Positions 60,571 to 64,000 of a stretch of DNA of 64,000 bases are shown piece after piece (position 1 is the first letter of the stretch; every line of letters begins with the position of its first letter). Made by a program: the position numbers and the translations under genes. The stretch lies in assembly GCA_907163375.1 (NCBI GenBank), contig CAJQUW010013641.1, positions 1 to 64,000 on the forward strand. The letters run 5' to 3'. Origin of the DNA: Prostheceraeus crozeri. Taxonomy: Eukaryota; Platyhelminthes; Polycladida; Euryleptidae. The notes under the pieces were generated by a model. The model had not been told where the DNA came from. It did no database searches and saw nothing but the letters and a program-made list of their open reading frames with translations.

Positions 60571-63500
60571 TCAAACTGCAAAATTGGTCATCCATTTTGG
60601 TTGACTTCTGTGTCTCTGCGACCTCCTGACTTCATTCTTCTGAACCACAGTCGGAAATTGTTCACTTTCATCGACACCATCATTCACCAAATTCTGTGAG
60701 TCTTCTTCTCTTACTTCATCAACCCTTTCCATATCTACGCATGACAAGTTTTCACTCTCATCTTCATCATTTAACTTTCGCATTCCTTCTCATCCTTCGT
60801 CGTCATCATCTTCACCATGATTGTCTGATACGCTACACTCAGCGGAAATGTCAATATCGGCAAGTTTTAGTGCAGACATCTTGCGAGCACCTTTTCGATC
60901 GGTAGTCGATATTTCTTCTTTAGGAACATGACGGATGTCTGAAAAATGTCTGGGAATGTTCTCAACACTAATATTCCATTTTGAGTGGACGTCTGTTACT
61001 TTCCCAATCGACCATTCAGAATCGCAACGTGCGTTTGGAGGTTTTACAACGACCTTGTCGCCTCTTTTGAACTGTGAGTCCATTACGTATCCATTATCAG
61101 ATTTCTGGCTGAGCGGAAGATTGATCTTATGATTAAATTTGTAATCAAATGGCGATTTTGAGTTAATTTTGTTGGATACATTCCACCAAAACGTCATTTC
61201 GACTGGATCGCCATTACTTCGGCTGGCCATTCGCTTAATGGTCCTATGATACCTTTCAACAATGCCGTTGCAATTCGGTCTATGAGCACATCGAAAAATA
61301 ATTCCTACTCCCCAGTCATCACAAAAACCTTTGAAAGAAGAAGAAATGAAGCAACTCCCATTATCACACAGAAGTTCGGACGGAGCACTATGTTCAATGA
61401 AGATTCGCTTCAATTCATTCGATACTGTGTTGGAAGACTCATCCTTAATACAACGCCAAATAGTATACCGGCCTGGTCCGCAATCAACTACTGACAAATA
61501 TCTTCTACCTCCATAATGAGTTATGTCACACGCAAGACGTGTCCATACATTATCAACATGCAATGAACCCTGCTCCCACTTGACCGGACTTGGATCAATA
61601 GATAAGCATCGTGTGCAATTCTTCACTACTGTTGGGACGTCATTACGTCTTACTTCAGGTTCAACAGAACTAACAATAGAAAATGTTCGATCTGCTCCTA
61701 AGTGAAATTTGTCATGTATATCTTTGATTCTCTGGATTGGTAAACTATTTGCAACAAATGCTGTTGGAATACTTTCATCTGGCAGCTTTCCACTTTTCGA
61801 TACATTTAATGCATTCATCCAATCTTTTTTGACACGAGTCAACTTGTCAGCTTTGTTTTTCGATGACTCAACCCACTCAATATTCATCGTCATAAAGTGT
61901 TCGACTTTTAGCTCATTGATAATTCCTAAACGGCGATGGATGAGAATTTCTGACAACCCATGGGTTCTTATCCTATTACTACTAGAAAGCAACGAACTGA
62001 TCCATTTAAAAACTGTGGTTGAGTCTGTGAACACGCACAGAATGTTACATCCCCATTTCAGCGCTAAGTTCATGCCCTTGATAACTGCGTCCAATTCAGC
62101 CACATTTATGTGACTAGAGTCATCTTTTTTCCTAAGCCATGATGCGTCTTCAACAATTACATTATCAATTTCTAGAACTACTCCCAGCGCAATACTACTT
62201 GCGTCGCACCACACCCGACCCTCTTTTGAATTGGAAACTCCCCAAAGTCCTCTAACTGGATCATCTATCCGAACCTGCTCTAAAATTTGAAAGATTACTT
62301 TTTGGATATGCTCAGTGACCCTATCATTCCATCCCCCAGTGCTACTTTGTCGTTTTACATAGCTGCAAGTTACACGTAGCCAACTAGCTACTGGAAAATG
62401 GCTTACCAACTGCCCACAAATCGAAAAAACCTGTCGTTTTGTTAGTGATTCGGAAATTGTAGGTATATTGTTACCCCACGACCACTCTAAGATTCCCTGG
62501 TGATTTTCGTTTACTCGCAACCCAAGAACTCCTGTCCCGTTCAAATCCTCTGAAGGTTTGGTTTTTAATCCATAACTCGACAAATGTTTGGTCACGGCAT
62601 CGCTATCTACAATATCTGTGTTCACAATTATGTCATCTATATATGAGTCGGTTGCACTTCGAATATCAGAATCTAACGACAATACCTTGTTCAATATAGA
62701 TGACATAATACGAGTAGCGGAGCAAAGACCAAACCCAAGTCGAGTCAGAGCATAAACCTTCTGCTTGTACCTTATACACTGCCAACCCCACAACTCTTTT
62801 TCTACATGTATCTGAAGGTATGCCTTTTCAAGATCTAAGAGTTTCACATTTGAACCCATCCTTCGCCACAATCATAGAGTCTCTTGACAAATAGCACTGT
62901 CTGCAGTATGACTCGAAAGATATTTGTTTAGATTTCTGTACTTTATTTTTGTGTTCCTGAAACACTGCCATAAGGGGAATAATAGCCTTAGGTTTCTCAT
63001 CAAATTCCTGTAACCACCCAAGGTTAATCCAATTTTCAATTTCAGTGTCAAAAGCCTCTTTAAATTCCTCTTTGACAGCATAAGAGTCAATAGTCCTCTC
63101 TATAGTTTTCGGATTCTCAGTGGACCACTTCCATCTAACCAACCACTTCCCATCCTTAAAGTCAGCCAAAAAATCTTTATCATCTGTATGTAAATGTTTC
63201 TCATCATGATCATTATCAATTTGTGAATTCACGACATTTTCTGTTACGTTTTTAATGCAAGTAGTCTCAATAGGATTTTTCTCACGATTTTGTTCAACCA
63301 ACATACTGGTAGCGCATATACCTTGTGCATTTGGAAAACTAGCTTCACTACCCTTAATAAAAACTCCTCCCAACTTATCTACAATGTCCATTCCGATAAT
63401 AAAATCAACGTCTTCCAACAAATCTTTCAAGACGATGCAACAAGTGAAAATGTCCTTATTAGCTATCTTTACTTTGATATGTTGATCTCCAATAATATCA

Positions 63501-63990
63501 ATTTCCCTTCCGTCAACAGTAAAAATGGACGCTACAAATCTTATCAATTTATCATCAACAAACTGTCTACTGATGATGGACTGGTTACAACCAGAGTCTA
63601 CTATTCCTACCGTTTTAGTGTTTTTGATTAGTATTGGCGTAGAAGGGAGCGCCCTTACATTTGATCCTGGGAAACTGGTGGCGCAGACAGTTCCCCCGAC
63701 TTGTTTAAAGGACATCGATTGGCCATATGACCCTTCTTATCGCATTTGAAACATGTGATTTGCGGACAAAAATTAATTGTGTGATTGCCTGAACACTTAT
63801 AGCATCGCAATTCATTCTTTGATTCTAAATTACCACCTCGAAACGTAATACCATTCTTCTTGTTGTGATAACCACTGCGTCTATCAAATCTATTAGCAGC
63901 GGCAAAAGCATTCGACTGAACATGAACACGATTTGTCATAAGAATACGCGCTTGGCATACTACAGTAGATAAACTAGCGTCCTTAATTTC
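60571..63990 (-). mobile_element. Fossil LTR retroelement, gag end to integrase
   Basis: Minus-strand LTR-type element, probably Ty3/gypsy-like, entering from the right edge. Parts in order: gag nucleocapsid with two CCHC zinc knuckles (63655-63939; CYKCSGNHTINFC, CFKCDKKGHMANRC), aspartic protease (63715 leftwards; VDSGCNQS), reverse transcriptase (DLEKAYLQIHV, SYIDDIIV), RNase H (CDASS, AELDA, FTDS), integrase with a zinc-binding head (HLGADRT, NCTRC) and DDE core (LACDITHYGG, LLCDNGSCF, NGIVERYHR), and a charged C-terminal tail to 60571. The pol part is long and mostly open; the copy looks broken, with about two or three disruptions, and is of moderate age. The 5' part is outside the window. 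Confidence 0.85.
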
Positions 63991-64000
63991 AACTGACGAT

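Overview
This window is animal nuclear DNA: AT-rich, spliced, and dominated by transposable elements. The one host gene I can name is the alpha (catalytic) subunit of AMP-activated protein kinase (AMPK/SNF1), on the minus strand. Four exons are recognisable, at 57146-57474, 28077-28308, 27436-27830 and 11522-11957, each with GT/AG splice sites in matching phase. The gene therefore covers at least 46 kb, with one intron of about 28.8 kb. The exon for the autoinhibitory segment (between 27.4 and 12.0 kb) and the last C-terminal exon (below 11.5 kb) were not found. The mix of elements (Polinton-type DNA polymerase, Penelope-like element with GIY-YIG, CR1/L2-group LINEs, pogo, Tc1/mariner, hAT, Harbinger, an LTR element) and frequent short GGCCTA-type words suggest a marine invertebrate; the sequence alone does not give the phylum.

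Layout, left to right. 1.1-4.0 kb: fossil Polinton-type protein-primed DNA polymerase B (minus), followed to 6.5 kb by unrecognised small ORFs on both strands, one with a long coiled coil. 7.4-8.5 kb: degenerate repeats, a 22-bp tandem array and G-rich runs. 8.7-10.5 kb: a fold-back element and an inverted-repeat element. 11.5-12.0 kb: AMPK C-terminal exon. 13.0-16.3 kb: a decayed DDE transposon bracketed by copies of a 16-mer. 16.48-18.20 kb: a complete Tc1/mariner-type copy with 174-bp terminal repeats. 18.48-18.97 kb: a small hAT derivative with an 8-bp target duplication. 20.47-22.78 kb: a pogo/Tigger element with an uninterrupted 512-aa transposase. 22.78-25.82 kb: two non-autonomous elements with unusual subterminal repeats. 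27.4-28.3 kb: two AMPK kinase exons.

The large AMPK intron (28.3-57.1 kb) contains a tRNA-like SINE, a second small hAT element, two Harbinger remnants, a CR1/L2-type LINE (33.9-41.3 kb) split by a complete second LINE in the opposite direction (36104-40492), a Penelope-like element with its GIY-YIG nuclease in front of the reverse transcriptase (41.3-43.9 kb), a composite element (44870-48349) holding pogo-like and mariner-like remnants, and a 6.2-kb hAT element (49948-56159) with a spliced transposase gene. Inside that hAT intron sits a fold-back with 135-bp arms that differ at one position.

Upstream of the first AMPK exon seen are a 60-bp palindrome, a 192-bp satellite (58871-59875), a 64-bp tandem repeat and a fossil LTR retroelement (minus, gag zinc knuckles to integrase) that runs off the right edge. 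There is no operon-like logic: the host gene is a carrier of nested mobile DNA of several ages, the youngest-looking being the pogo element, the LINE-in-LINE insertion and the 135-bp-arm fold-back.
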